Assembly: GCF_003345295.1 (NCBI RefSeq)
Contig: NZ_CP031055.1
Span: 3,100,001-3,164,000 of the forward strand
Direction: 5' to 3'
Length of the DNA stretch: 64,000 nucleotides
Origin: Vibrio splendidus
GTDB taxonomy: Bacteria > Pseudomonadota > Gammaproteobacteria > Enterobacterales > Vibrionaceae
Shown: in pieces, positions 55,778-64,000 of the stretch
Layout: each line of letters begins with the position of its first letter
How positions within the stretch are numbered: the first letter of the stretch is position 1
Notes under the pieces: generated by a model
The model's input: the letters and a program-made list of their open reading frames with translations, nothing else
What the model was told of the DNA's origin: nothing
Database searches by the model: none
Translations under genes and position numbers: made by a program

Positions 55778-57235
55778 TTAGCTACGCCAAAACGTAGGGG
55801 TCAATAAGATTAATAAGGTGAATATTTCTAAACGGCCAAACAACATAGACACGATCAATACCCACTTGGCTTTGTCATTAACGTCGCCAAAGTGCATCGC
55901 CACTTCACCTAAGCCCGGGCCAAGGTTATTCAATGTTGCCGCTACGGCAGAGAAAGCACTCAGCTCATCCATCCCCGTAGCAATAAGAGCCAACATACAA
56001 ACCACAAAAACCAATGCGTATGCAGAGAAGAAGCCCCAAACCGCATCCACGACACGTTGTGGTAGTGCCGAACCACCAACCTTGATGGTATAGACAGCAC
56101 GCGGGTGAACAAGACGCTTCATTTCACGAGCACCTTGCAAGGTAAGCAGCAATATTCGAATGACTTTCATACCGCCACCCGTTGAACCTGCACACCCACC
56201 TATAAAAGAAGAGAACAGAAGCAGCACAGGTAAGAACAACGGCCACTCGGAGAAACCGGTAGTGGTGAAGCCTGCTGTCGTAGATATAGATACCGTTTGG
56301 AACAAGGCTTGATCGAAGGCATCGTAATACGAGTCATAAGAGTGGTGATTAAGCAGTAATAAGAAACAAACTAAGAACAAAACCGCTTGAATAAAGATAA
56401 AGGCGCGAAACTCAGGATCTTTCCAATAATACTTAGGATGCACACCACCTGAAGCAAATGCCGCAAAGTGAAGTGAATAGTTACATGCTGATATAAGGAG
56501 GAACACGACCGTAATCATGTTGATAGCAGGACTGTTGAAATAGCCCATGCTCGCATCGTGAGTCGAGAAGCCACCAATCGCAATCGTAGAGAAGCTATGA
56601 CTGATAGCATCAAAGAAGCTCATGCCTGCAAGCCAAAACGCCACGGCACAAGCAATCGTTAGACTCAGGTAGATATACCAAAGTGCTTTCGCAGTTTCAG
56701 CAATACGCGGAGTCATCTTACTGTCTTTGACTGGGCCTGGGATTTCAGCTCGATATAACTGCATACCACCGATACCGAGAACAGGAAGGATGGCGACCGC
56801 CAATACGATGATACCCATACCACCGAACCATTGCAGGAACTGGCGGTAAAATAGAATTGCCTTAGGTAGGTCATCGAGGCCAACAATAACTGTTGCACCT
56901 GTAGTTGTTAATGCAGAAAACGATTCGAAGAAAGCATCGGTAACCGAAACGTTCGGGTTATCGGCGATCAAAAACGGCAATGCGCCCGCACTGCCGATTA
57001 CCGTCCAAAACAACACAACAATAAGAAAGCCATCACGCGCTTTCAACTCATGTTTATATCGTCGGTTGGGAAACCAACAAGTTGCCCCACAGAATAATAG
57101 AACGAAAAAAGTCGTCACAAATGGCACACCCGCACCATCTCTATAGATAAGTGCGACGAGCGCAGGTGCGAGCATTGATACACTAAAAAGTGCTAATAAT
57201 AATCCGACGATTCGAATAATTGAGCGAAATTGCAT
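55778..57235 (-). CDS. trkH: Trk potassium uptake channel subunit TrkH
   Basis: 485 residues with the four pore repeats of the TrkH/Ktr superfamily; selectivity-filter-type segments LTTTGATV, STIAIGGFSTH, TTAGFTTTGFS and TLNNLGPGLG are visible. It needs TrkA (not in this window). Second gene of a yigZ-trkH-hemG operon (34 bp from yigZ, 9 bp to hemG). Confidence 0.95.
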   Translation of the reverse strand: MQFRSIIRIVGLLLALFSVSMLAPALVALIYRDGAGVPFVTTFFVLLFCGATCWFPNRRYKHELKARDGFLIVVLFWTVIGSAGALPFLIADNPNVSVTDAFFESFSALTTTGATVIVGLDDLPKAILFYRQFLQWFGGMGIIVLAVAILPVLGIGGMQLYRAEIPGPVKDSKMTPRIAETAKALWYIYLSLTIACAVAFWLAGMSFFDAISHSFSTIAIGGFSTHDASMGYFNSPAINMITVVFLLISACNYSLHFAAFASGGVHPKYYWKDPEFRAFIFIQAVLFLVCFLLLLNHHSYDSYYDAFDQALFQTVSISTTAGFTTTGFSEWPLFLPVLLLFSSFIGGCAGSTGGGMKVIRILLLTLQGAREMKRLVHPRAVYTIKVGGSALPQRVVDAVWGFFSAYALVFVVCMLALIATGMDELSAFSAVAATLNNLGPGLGEVAMHFGDVNDKAKWVLIVSMLFGRLEIFTLLILLTPTFWRS

Positions 57236-57269
57236 GAGCTATTGAACGAAGCGAAATGCTTCAAACTTC

Positions 57270-57893
57270 CTAGTTATCTTTAACTTTCGTTACCAGTGCC
57301 TTGGCACCGCTTTTATTGATCATGGTCTGGGTAAACGAATCTACCTGCAGGAGCTCTATCTCAATGATAAGCTCAACTTGAACACCATAATCCGCTTGGA
57401 CCTCAACAGCCTGATGCTGAGCCATAATAGATTGTGCAATTGGCACGAAGCTATAGTCTAACTCTAGCCGTAATTTTGTGGTTATTTTTTTCTCGATAGT
57501 TTGAAGCAGCTTGAGAGCTTGTTGTACTCCTCCACCGTAAGCCTTAACCAAACCACCCGTTCCGAGCTTGATTCCGCCAGAATAACGAGTCACAACAGCC
57601 GTTAATTCACCAACACCTGAACCCGATAACTGCGCCAAGATAGGCTTACCAGCGGTACCGGAAGGTTCGCCATCATCACTAAAACCCCATTTCATAGAGT
57701 CTTCCGGTCGCCCTGCCACAAACCCCCAACAATTATGTCGCGCTGAAGAATGCTCTTTTTTTACCTGCTCTACGAACTGTTTAGCAACTTCTACACTTGG
57801 TGTATGAGCAAGCTGAGTAATGAATACGCTCTTTTTAATCTCTTCTTCAAACAGAGCCGATACTGACGGTATTAAATAGGGCTGTTCATTCAT
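57270..57893 (-). CDS. yigZ: IMPACT-family protein YigZ
   Basis: 207 residues. The N-terminal IMPACT domain has SVFITQLAHT, ARHNCWGFVAG, DDGEPSGTAGKPIL and VTRYSGGIKLGTGGLVKAYG; a C-terminal RNA-binding-like part follows. Its exact function is unknown; related eukaryote IMPACT proteins regulate Gcn2. Here pepQ, which lies between yigZ and fadB in E. coli, is absent. Confidence 0.92.
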   Translation of the reverse strand: MNEQPYLIPSVSALFEEEIKKSVFITQLAHTPSVEVAKQFVEQVKKEHSSARHNCWGFVAGRPEDSMKWGFSDDGEPSGTAGKPILAQLSGSGVGELTAVVTRYSGGIKLGTGGLVKAYGGGVQQALKLLQTIEKKITTKLRLELDYSFVPIAQSIMAQHQAVEVQADYGVQVELIIEIELLQVDSFTQTMINKSGAKALVTKVKDN

Positions 57894-58033
57894 ATCGTTG
57901 ACTTAATTATTAAGAGCGGCGAAGTGTATCACGCGTGAATAATAACGGTTAGAGGATCTGTGCTATCGCACAATGTTAAACAATTGTTTAAAAAATGTAT
58001 TGAAATTAATCAGGCAGAGGTACAGACTAAGAT

Positions 58034-58050
58034 AACTGGTCTTACCAGGT
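58034..58050. promoter_or_regulatory. FadR operator upstream of fadBA
   Basis: AACTGGTC-T-TACCAGGT is close to the 17-bp FadR palindrome (core CTGGTC and GACCAG). It lies about 75 bp before fadB, where FadR represses beta-oxidation until long-chain acyl-CoA appears. A core promoter could not be fixed with confidence. Confidence 0.78.
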
Positions 58051-58120
58051 ATTCTACAATAATAGAAAGATAACAAGATTCTCTCAAACAATCGTGGATT
58101 GTATGTCATGGAGATAGACA

Positions 58121-60292
58121 ATGATTTACCAAGCTAACACCCTACAGGTAAAGGAATTACAAGATGGTATCGCTGAACTAAGCTTCTGCGCGCCGGCATC
58201 TGTAAACAAACTCGACCTCGCTACTTTAGAATCACTAGACAAAGCGTTAGATGCTCTTAATGCTCACGCTGGATTACGTGGTTTAATCTTAACTTCAAAC
58301 AAAGACGCGTTCATTGTAGGCGCAGACATCACTGAATTTCTTGGCCTATTTGCTAAGCCAGAAGCAGAACTTGATGAATGGTTAAGATTCGCTAATTCAA
58401 TCTTTAGTAAGCTCGAAGATCTTCCTGTACCAACTCTTTCAATGATGCGTGGCCATGCTCTTGGCGGTGGCTGTGAATGCGTACTCGCAACGGACTTCCG
58501 TATTGGTGACAAAACCACCAGCATAGGTCTACCAGAAACAAAACTGGGTATCATGCCTGGCTTTGGCGGTTGTGTGCGCCTACCTCGTGTTATCGGTGCA
58601 GACAGCGCAATGGAAATTATCACGCAAGGCAAAGCATGCCGCGCAGATGAAGCGCTTAAGATTGGCTTGTTAGATGCGATTGTTGATACAGACAAACTAT
58701 TAGAGTCAGCGATTAATACTGTTTCACTGGCTGCAAATGAAAAAATCGATTGGCAGCTACGTCGTAAACAAAAAACATCAGCGCTATCACTGAGTAAGTT
58801 AGAAGCAATGATGAGCTTTACCATGGCTAAAGGCCTTGTAGCTCAAAAAGCAGGCCCTCATTACCCAGCGCCAATTACTTCAGTTATTGCTATTGAAGAA
58901 GCAGCACGTAGCGATCGCGATGCGGCATTAGACATCGAACGTAAACATTTCGTTAAACTAGCGAAATCAGAAGAAGCAAAAGCTCTTGTTGGCTTATTCC
59001 TTAATGACCAATACATTAAAGGCTTAGCAAAACAGGCTGGTAAATCTGCAAATAAAGCAACTGAGCGTGCTGCCGTACTCGGTGCTGGCATCATGGGTGG
59101 CGGTATTGCTTACCAATCTGCGCTGAAAGGCGTGCCAGTAATGATGAAAGACATCGCACAGGCGTCTCTTGATCTTGGTATGAACGAAGCATCTAAGCTA
59201 TTGAATAAACGTTTATCACGCGGTCGCCTAGATGGATTCAAGATGGCAGGTATTCTGTCTTCTATTACTCCAAGCTTGCATTATGCTGGTGTTGAACAAT
59301 CTGATGTGATTGTGGAAGCGGTTGTAGAAAACCCGAAAGTAAAAGCAGCAGTACTGAGTGAAGTTGAAGGCCTAGTTGGTGAAGACACGGTTCTAACATC
59401 AAATACCTCAACGATTCCGATCAACCTGCTGGCGAAATCTTTAAAGCGCCCAGAAAACTTCTGTGGCATGCACTTCTTTAACCCAGTACACCGCATGCCT
59501 TTGGTTGAGATCATCCGTGGCGAGCATACTTCAGAAGAAACCATTAATCGCGTAGTTGCTTACGCAGCGAAAATGGGCAAATCCCCAATCGTTGTTAATG
59601 ACTGCCCTGGCTTCTTCGTAAACCGTGTACTTTTCCCTTACTTTGGCGGTTTCAGCATGTTGCTACGCGACGGTGCTGATTTCACTAAAATAGATAAAGT
59701 AATGGAACGTAAGTTCGGTTGGCCAATGGGCCCTGCGTACCTGCTCGACGTTGTTGGTTTAGACACTGCACACCATGCACAAGCAGTAATGGCACAAGGT
59801 TTCCCTGAGCGTATGGGTAAAGAAGGCCGTGATGCAATTGACGCACTTTACATCGCTGAAAAATACGGTCAGAAGAACGGTAGTGGTTTCTACACATACA
59901 GCGTAGACAAACGCGGTCGTCCTAAGAAAACTTTCTCAGAAGACATTCTTCCTATCCTGGCTGATGTATGCCAACAGCCACAAGACTTTGATGACCAGAC
60001 CATTATCCAGCGTGTGATGATTCCAATGATCAACGAAGTGGTACTTTGTTTAGAAGAGGGCATCATTGCTACACCGCAAGAAGCGGATATGGCATTGGTT
60101 TACGGTTTAGGCTTCCCTCCATTCAGAGGCGGCGTATTCCGCTACTTAGACAGTGTGGGTATTGGTAACTTCGTTGAAATGGCGAAGAACTACCAAGACT
60201 TAGGTGCAATGTACCAAGTTCCTCAACTATTGCTTGATATGGCAGCGAAAGGCGAAAGCTTTTACGACGGTCAACAAGCCAGTTCTCTGTAA
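58121..60292 (+). CDS. fadB: Fatty acid oxidation complex alpha subunit FadB
   Basis: 723-residue multifunctional enzyme (E. coli 729). Enoyl-CoA hydratase/isomerase domain 1-190 with catalytic Glu119 (GGGCECVLA) and Glu139 (GLPETKLG), then the 3-hydroxyacyl-CoA dehydrogenase with Rossmann loop GAGIMGGGIAYQ (about 318-329) and the catalytic His in GMHFFNPVHRMPLVE. It forms the alpha2beta2 complex with FadA, whose gene follows after 26 bp. Confidence 0.98.
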   Translation: MIYQANTLQVKELQDGIAELSFCAPASVNKLDLATLESLDKALDALNAHAGLRGLILTSNKDAFIVGADITEFLGLFAKPEAELDEWLRFANSIFSKLEDLPVPTLSMMRGHALGGGCECVLATDFRIGDKTTSIGLPETKLGIMPGFGGCVRLPRVIGADSAMEIITQGKACRADEALKIGLLDAIVDTDKLLESAINTVSLAANEKIDWQLRRKQKTSALSLSKLEAMMSFTMAKGLVAQKAGPHYPAPITSVIAIEEAARSDRDAALDIERKHFVKLAKSEEAKALVGLFLNDQYIKGLAKQAGKSANKATERAAVLGAGIMGGGIAYQSALKGVPVMMKDIAQASLDLGMNEASKLLNKRLSRGRLDGFKMAGILSSITPSLHYAGVEQSDVIVEAVVENPKVKAAVLSEVEGLVGEDTVLTSNTSTIPINLLAKSLKRPENFCGMHFFNPVHRMPLVEIIRGEHTSEETINRVVAYAAKMGKSPIVVNDCPGFFVNRVLFPYFGGFSMLLRDGADFTKIDKVMERKFGWPMGPAYLLDVVGLDTAHHAQAVMAQGFPERMGKEGRDAIDALYIAEKYGQKNGSGFYTYSVDKRGRPKKTFSEDILPILADVCQQPQDFDDQTIIQRVMIPMINEVVLCLEEGIIATPQEADMALVYGLGFPPFRGGVFRYLDSVGIGNFVEMAKNYQDLGAMYQVPQLLLDMAAKGESFYDGQQASSL

Positions 60293-60318
60293 CCCACTCT
60301 TGGAAAAGGAATAGCAAA

Positions 60319-61482
60319 ATGAATAATGTAGTTGTTGTTGATTGCCTTCGCACCCCAATGGGACGTTCCAAAGGTGGAGCTTTCCGTCACACTCGTGCTG
60401 AAGATTTGTCAGCACATTTGATGAAAGGCATTTTAGAGCGCAACCCAGAAGTAAACCCTGTCGAAATTGAAGACATTTACTGGGGTTGTGTACAACAAAC
60501 GCTAGAGCAAGGCTTCAACGTTGCACGTAACGCTGCTTTGCTTGCTGGTCTCCCGATTGAGATTGGTGCGGTGACGGTCAACCGTTTATGTGGTTCATCT
60601 ATGCAAGCTCTGCATGATGCAACCCGCTCTATCATGGTTGGCGATGCTGAAATCTGCCTAATCGGTGGTGTCGAACACATGGGTCATGTACCAATGAACC
60701 ACGGTGTTGATTTTCACCCAGGCATGTCTAAACACGTAGCAAAAGCTGCCGGTATGATGGGTCTAACCGCTGAAATGCTAGGTAAAATGCACGGTATTAG
60801 CCGTGAAGACCAAGATGCATTCGCAGCACGTTCACATGCTAGAGCTCAAGCAGCAACAGTTGAAGGTCGTTTCAAAAACGAAATCCTGCCAACAGAAGCT
60901 CACGCAGCAGACGGTTCACTGTTCACTCTGGATTACGATGAAGTCATTCGCCCAGAAACGACAGTTGAAGGTCTATCTCAGCTTCGCCCGGTATTTGACC
61001 CAGCAAACGGTACCGTAACAGCAGGTACTTCATCAGCACTGTCTGATGGTGCATCGGCAATGCTTATCATGAGCGAAGAGAAAGCCAACGCACTTGGCCT
61101 GAAGATTCGCGCTCGCGTGAAGTCGATGGCTATCGCTGGCTGCGATCCTTCAATCATGGGTTACGGCCCAGTACCAGCAACCAAGAAAGCACTGAAACGT
61201 GCAGGCTTAACAATTGAAGATATGGGTGTTATTGAGTTGAATGAAGCATTCGCTGCTCAATCTCTTCCATGTGCGAAAGATCTAGGTCTACTGGATGTGG
61301 TTGACGAGAAAGTAAACCTTAACGGTGGTGCCATTGCACTGGGTCACCCACTAGGCTGTTCTGGCTCTCGTATCTCAACAACCCTGATTAACCTAATGGA
61401 AGCGCAAGACGTGAAATACGGCTTAGCAACCATGTGTATTGGTTTAGGCCAAGGTATTGCAACGGTATTTGAACGCCCATAG
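60319..61482 (+). CDS. fadA: 3-ketoacyl-CoA thiolase FadA
   Basis: 387 residues, the beta subunit that does the last beta-oxidation step. Catalytic Cys91 (RLCGSSMQAL), His in IALGHPLGCSG and Cys in MCIGLGQG are all present. AAAAGGA precedes the ATG. Confidence 0.98.
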   Translation: MNNVVVVDCLRTPMGRSKGGAFRHTRAEDLSAHLMKGILERNPEVNPVEIEDIYWGCVQQTLEQGFNVARNAALLAGLPIEIGAVTVNRLCGSSMQALHDATRSIMVGDAEICLIGGVEHMGHVPMNHGVDFHPGMSKHVAKAAGMMGLTAEMLGKMHGISREDQDAFAARSHARAQAATVEGRFKNEILPTEAHAADGSLFTLDYDEVIRPETTVEGLSQLRPVFDPANGTVTAGTSSALSDGASAMLIMSEEKANALGLKIRARVKSMAIAGCDPSIMGYGPVPATKKALKRAGLTIEDMGVIELNEAFAAQSLPCAKDLGLLDVVDEKVNLNGGAIALGHPLGCSGSRISTTLINLMEAQDVKYGLATMCIGLGQGIATVFERP

Positions 61483-61518
61483 CGCTCGTTGATTGTAATA
61501 CTTGTAGGGTAATAATTT

Positions 61519-61549
61519 GTGCAGCTATATTTATATAGCTGCACTTTTT
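61519..61549 (+). terminator. Terminator of fadBA
   Basis: Stem GTGCAGCTATAT / ATATAGCTGCAC with a loop of 2-3 bases, followed by TTTTTATT. Confidence 0.88.
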
Positions 61550-61618
61550 ATTGCTCGGCGTCCAATAATGTATCGATTCGTTCAGCGAACTTAGCAAGAG
61601 AAAAAGCGCCACTCACAT

Positions 61619-61637
61619 CTATGCACAAAATGCATAG
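61619..61637. repeat. 7-5-7 inverted repeat upstream of acuI-like gene
   Basis: CTATGCA-CAAAA-TGCATAG, a perfect 7-bp inverted repeat about 90-105 bp before the start codon. It could be an operator for an unknown regulator. Confidence 0.4.
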
Positions 61638-61724
61638 ACTCAATGTTGATGTTTCATTATTTTTTCTTCGATGATTCAACTAAAGTTACTTCAGTTTCCT
61701 AATATTCCTCCCACGGAGCAGATC

Positions 61725-62705
61725 ATGTTTAAAGCACTTGTACTAAACCAAGAAGATAAAAAAACTATCGCATCAGTATCTCAAATTGATGAATCTCAAT
61801 TACCAGAAGGTAACGTGAAGGTTAATGTGAGCTACTCTTCTTTGAACTACAAAGATGGTTTGGCGATTACAGGTAAAGGGCGCATTGTTCGTAACTTCCC
61901 TATGGTTCCTGGTATCGACCTTTCAGGTGTGGTTTCACAATCTGATGACCCGCGCTACAAAGCAGGCGACGAAGTTGTTCTAACGGGTTGGGGTGTTGGT
62001 GAAGGTCACTGGGGTGGAATGGCTGAGAAAGCGAGCCTAAACGGTGATTGGTTAGTGCCAATGCCAGCGGGTCTAGACGCTAAGAAAGTCATGGCGATCG
62101 GTACAGCAGGTTTCACAGCAATGCTTTGTGTGCAAGCTATCGTAGATGCAGGCATCAAACCAGAAGACGGTGAGATCCTAGTAACAGGCGCAAGTGGTGG
62201 CGTAGGCAGCGTGTCTATTACGCTACTTAACCAGCTGGGTTACAAAGTGGCTGCGGTGACTGGTCGTGCTTCTGCAAACGGTGAACTACTTAAATCACTA
62301 GGCGCGACACGCATTGTAGAGCGTGCTGAACTAGAAGAACCTGCTAAGCCACTAGAAAAACAACTGTGGGCTGGCGCTATCGATACAGTAGGTAGCAAAG
62401 TACTTGCGAAAGTATTGGCACAAATTGATTACAACGGCGCGGTTGCGATGTGTGGTCTAGCGGGCGGTTTTGACCTACCAACCACGGTAATGCCATTCAT
62501 TCTGCGTAACGTTCGCCTACAAGGTGTGGACTCGGTAATGTGCCCTCGTGAAAAACGTATTAAAGCTTGGGAACAACTGGCTGAGCTATTACCAGAATCT
62601 TTCTACACTCAAGCAACCAAAGAGGTGTCTTTAGACGGTGCAATTCAAGCAGCGGAAGACATCACTAACGGTCAAATCACTGGTCGCGTAGTCATTAAAC
62701 TATAG
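61725..62705 (+). CDS. acuI: Acrylyl-CoA reductase AcuI-type (YhdH family)
   Basis: 326-residue zinc-free MDR reductase (E. coli YhdH/AcuI 324) that reduces acrylyl-CoA to propionyl-CoA with NADPH, a detoxification step also used in DMSP breakdown. Motifs: SSLNYKDGLAITGKG, PGIDLSGVV, GTAGFTAMLCV and the nucleotide loop VTGASGGVGSVS. ATG 61725 is chosen for the MFKALVL family start and GGAG at 8 bp; a longer in-frame ATG at 61671 is less likely. The divergent-facing LysR gene beyond the terminator need not regulate it. Confidence 0.88.
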   Translation: MFKALVLNQEDKKTIASVSQIDESQLPEGNVKVNVSYSSLNYKDGLAITGKGRIVRNFPMVPGIDLSGVVSQSDDPRYKAGDEVVLTGWGVGEGHWGGMAEKASLNGDWLVPMPAGLDAKKVMAIGTAGFTAMLCVQAIVDAGIKPEDGEILVTGASGGVGSVSITLLNQLGYKVAAVTGRASANGELLKSLGATRIVERAELEEPAKPLEKQLWAGAIDTVGSKVLAKVLAQIDYNGAVAMCGLAGGFDLPTTVMPFILRNVRLQGVDSVMCPREKRIKAWEQLAELLPESFYTQATKEVSLDGAIQAAEDITNGQITGRVVIKL

Positions 62706-62768
62706 ATTCTCAAACATAAAGTTATCAAACCTTAAGCAACAACTTTAGGCTTGGATGACCTAAAACAA

Positions 62769-62796
62769 CAAAGGGCTGATTTTTATCAGCCCTTTT
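62769..62796. terminator. Bidirectional terminator
   Basis: Stem AAAGGGCTGAT / ATCAGCCCTTT with a TTTT-containing loop, between convergent acuI and lysR-type gene. Confidence 0.88.
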
Positions 62797-62840
62797 GCAT
62801 TTTGGTCATTTGGTTCGAGTAAACCAAAACTAGATCTAAG

Positions 62841-63782
62841 TTAACCCAAACCTACATCCGCAATACGCTTCTGAATCAACTCACCACACTCTTCTTTTAC
62901 TACTCTTCTTAACCATTGTTGCGAGGCAGAAGAATCGCAGCGCGAGTGCCAGATCAGCGAGTAATCAAACGGCATAAACTCAAATGGTAATGGCTTAACA
63001 ACCAAGTCATAGCGCTCTGCCACCAAATAAGCCAGATCGGCTGGTACAGTGATCACCAACGGCATTCTATCGACAATCGCTAATGCGGCTTCAAGGTGAT
63101 AAGCACGCAGCACCATTTTACGTGGGTTTTGATTGGCTAAAGCATTATCTAATAACGCTTTAACACCATCACTAATCGCAATCATCGCATGCGGGAGTAA
63201 AACATAGTCTTCAAGGCTTAAAGGCTGATCCGCCAATGGGTGGTTTTTAGATAACAGACACGACACACCGACCGGCCCCAAGACCTCTTGATGAAGTGGT
63301 GCAACGCTGCCACTCGGTCGACAGATCGCCATATCAACACGTTCGGTGCTGAGTTGCTTAAACAAATGCTCATGCTGCAGCGGTGCAAACTCCAAAGATA
63401 TGTTCGGCGCTTGTTCATAAATCTTAGGCAATGCATAAGGCAAGATGGTTTGCATCGCGTAGTCAGTAGTCGCAATCAGAAAGCGTTCGCTGCAATAGTA
63501 AGGATCGAAATCACTCGGGCTCAGCAGTTGGCGGAATGACTCTAAAGGCTGATCAATACGCTGACTGATTTCGAGTGCTTTTTTGGTGGGAATAAGGTGC
63601 TGACCTTGGCGTGTAAACAGCGGATCGTTAAGTAGTTCTCTTAAGCGCCCTAACACTCGACTGGTTGCCGATTGACTTAAGTTAAGACGAAGCGCAGCCT
63701 GGCTAACACTACCCTCTTCAATCAATACTTTTAAGGCGACCAATAAATTAAGGTCTCTACGATAGATGTCTTCTAATTCCAC
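62841..63782 (-). CDS. LysR-family transcriptional regulator
   Basis: 313 residues: DNA-binding domain with RRDLNLLVALKVLIEEGSV and ALRLNLSQSATSRVLGRLRE, then the effector domain. Similar class (RDLNLL start) to the regulator at 37434. Target and effector unknown; convergent to acuI. A perfect 14-bp palindrome lies just upstream and may be its own operator. Confidence 0.9.
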   Translation of the reverse strand: MELEDIYRRDLNLLVALKVLIEEGSVSQAALRLNLSQSATSRVLGRLRELLNDPLFTRQGQHLIPTKKALEISQRIDQPLESFRQLLSPSDFDPYYCSERFLIATTDYAMQTILPYALPKIYEQAPNISLEFAPLQHEHLFKQLSTERVDMAICRPSGSVAPLHQEVLGPVGVSCLLSKNHPLADQPLSLEDYVLLPHAMIAISDGVKALLDNALANQNPRKMVLRAYHLEAALAIVDRMPLVITVPADLAYLVAERYDLVVKPLPFEFMPFDYSLIWHSRCDSSASQQWLRRVVKEECGELIQKRIADVGLG

Positions 63783-63793
63783 GCCACTTACCT

Positions 63794-63807
63794 AGTTGTA
63801 TACAACT
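63794..63807. promoter_or_regulatory. 14-bp perfect palindrome upstream of LysR gene
   Basis: AGTTGTATACAACT, 12-25 bp before the start codon of the minus-strand LysR gene; a related half (AAGTTGT) recurs at 63821. This may be an autoregulatory LysR-type site. Confidence 0.5.
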
Positions 63808-63845
63808 GTCATTAGTTACTAAGTTGTTTATAGCATGCTTTAGAT

Positions 63846-63871
63846 AAAAAAAATCCCGCAATTATACGGGG
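63846..63871 (-). terminator. Intrinsic terminator of the partial gene at the window end
   Basis: Minus strand CCCCG / CGGG stem with an eight-base loop followed by ATTTTTTTT, about 65 bp after the stop codon at 63939. Confidence 0.6.
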
Positions 63872-63938
63872 AAGCCCAAGAAAATCTGGGGATAGTGTCG
63901 GAATGTTGTCGTATCGGAATTTGCTTGTTGTATTCGGG

Positions 63939-64000
63939 TTAGTGCTCTTGCTCTTCGGCTATACCTTGCCAACGGCGCATCTCTACCCAAATACCAATAA
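63939..64000 (-). CDS. C-terminal end of an unidentified gene (partial)
   Basis: A minus-strand frame enters from the right edge and reads IGIWVEMRRWQGIAEEQEH before TAA at 63939-63941. The short tail has a hydrophobic then charged character, as after a last membrane helix. A terminator follows at 63846. Too little is present to name it. Confidence 0.5.
   Translation of the reverse strand, partial: IGIWVEMRRWQGIAEEQEH

Noticed and set aside
58264..58824. 186-codon minus-strand frame opposite fadB
   Set aside because: Shadow of the conserved FadB hydratase domain, no ribosome site or family resemblance.
61671..61724. Longer N-terminus for the AcuI-type reductase
   Set aside because: The extra 18 residues are not part of the family, and the ATG at 61725 has a GGAG site.

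Overview
The window looks like chromosome 1 of a Vibrio, probably a marine species of the Splendidus type, near the replication origin. Three things point there. Gene order matches the Vibrio and enteric layouts (trxA-rhlB-gppA beside rho; fadBA, yigZ-trkH-hemG beside an rRNA operon; thiCEFSGH next to an aminopeptidase P gene, a Bcr-type transporter and a TsrA-like gene). The proteins closely resemble Vibrio homologues. Three rRNA operons lie within 55 kb. This placement is from remembered gene orders and sequences, not from a database search.

Layout. 1-489 is the 3' end of hemY, followed by a gene-free stretch. 1410-12700 holds two rRNA operons in tandem, both on the minus strand: the upstream one (16S 10663-12217, no spacer tRNA) and the downstream one (16S 5203-6757, spacer tRNA-Ile and tRNA-Ala, distal tRNA-Asp). 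12784-15625 is ubiD, a small ferredoxin and fre. 15724-21538 holds a secreted unknown protein, rho, trxA and the divergent rhlB-gppA. 21640-24783 has yhhQ behind a likely preQ1 riboswitch, a DUF3630-like gene and recQ. 24963-29363 holds rarD, an AraC regulator, a LysE-type exporter and ggt. 29570-29985 is a CsrB-type regulatory RNA, then tpx and uvrD. 33253-35662 is a four-gene MNIO/RiPP operon of the bufferin type. 35749-40288 holds a TsrA-like gene, a Bcr-type transporter, a LysR regulator and an aminopeptidase P. 40424-46768 is the thiamin operon thiCEFSGH under a TPP riboswitch, followed by crcB and a Tat-exported multicopper oxidase with a Fur-like box. 48921-54712 is the third rRNA operon (spacer tRNA-Glu, -Lys, -Val; distal tRNA-Asp and tRNA-Trp) with a decayed tRNA-Trp copy downstream. 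55241-64000 holds hemG, trkH, yigZ, the fadBA beta-oxidation operon with a FadR site, an AcuI-type reductase, a LysR regulator and the end of one more gene.

Most of the window is core chromosome. The points most worth a second look are: (1) the bufA/bufB/bufC/DoxX operon, a recently recognised class of modified copper-binding peptide system; (2) the CsrB-like RNA with a GacA/VarA-type palindrome about 166 bp upstream; (3) helix-level compensatory differences between the three 23S genes, which show mosaic evolution; (4) the preQ1-I-like element in front of yhhQ; (5) a UbiD with a duplicated C-terminal module and a ThiE carrying a degenerate ThiD-like N-terminal domain. I found no CRISPR array, transposon, prophage or att site.
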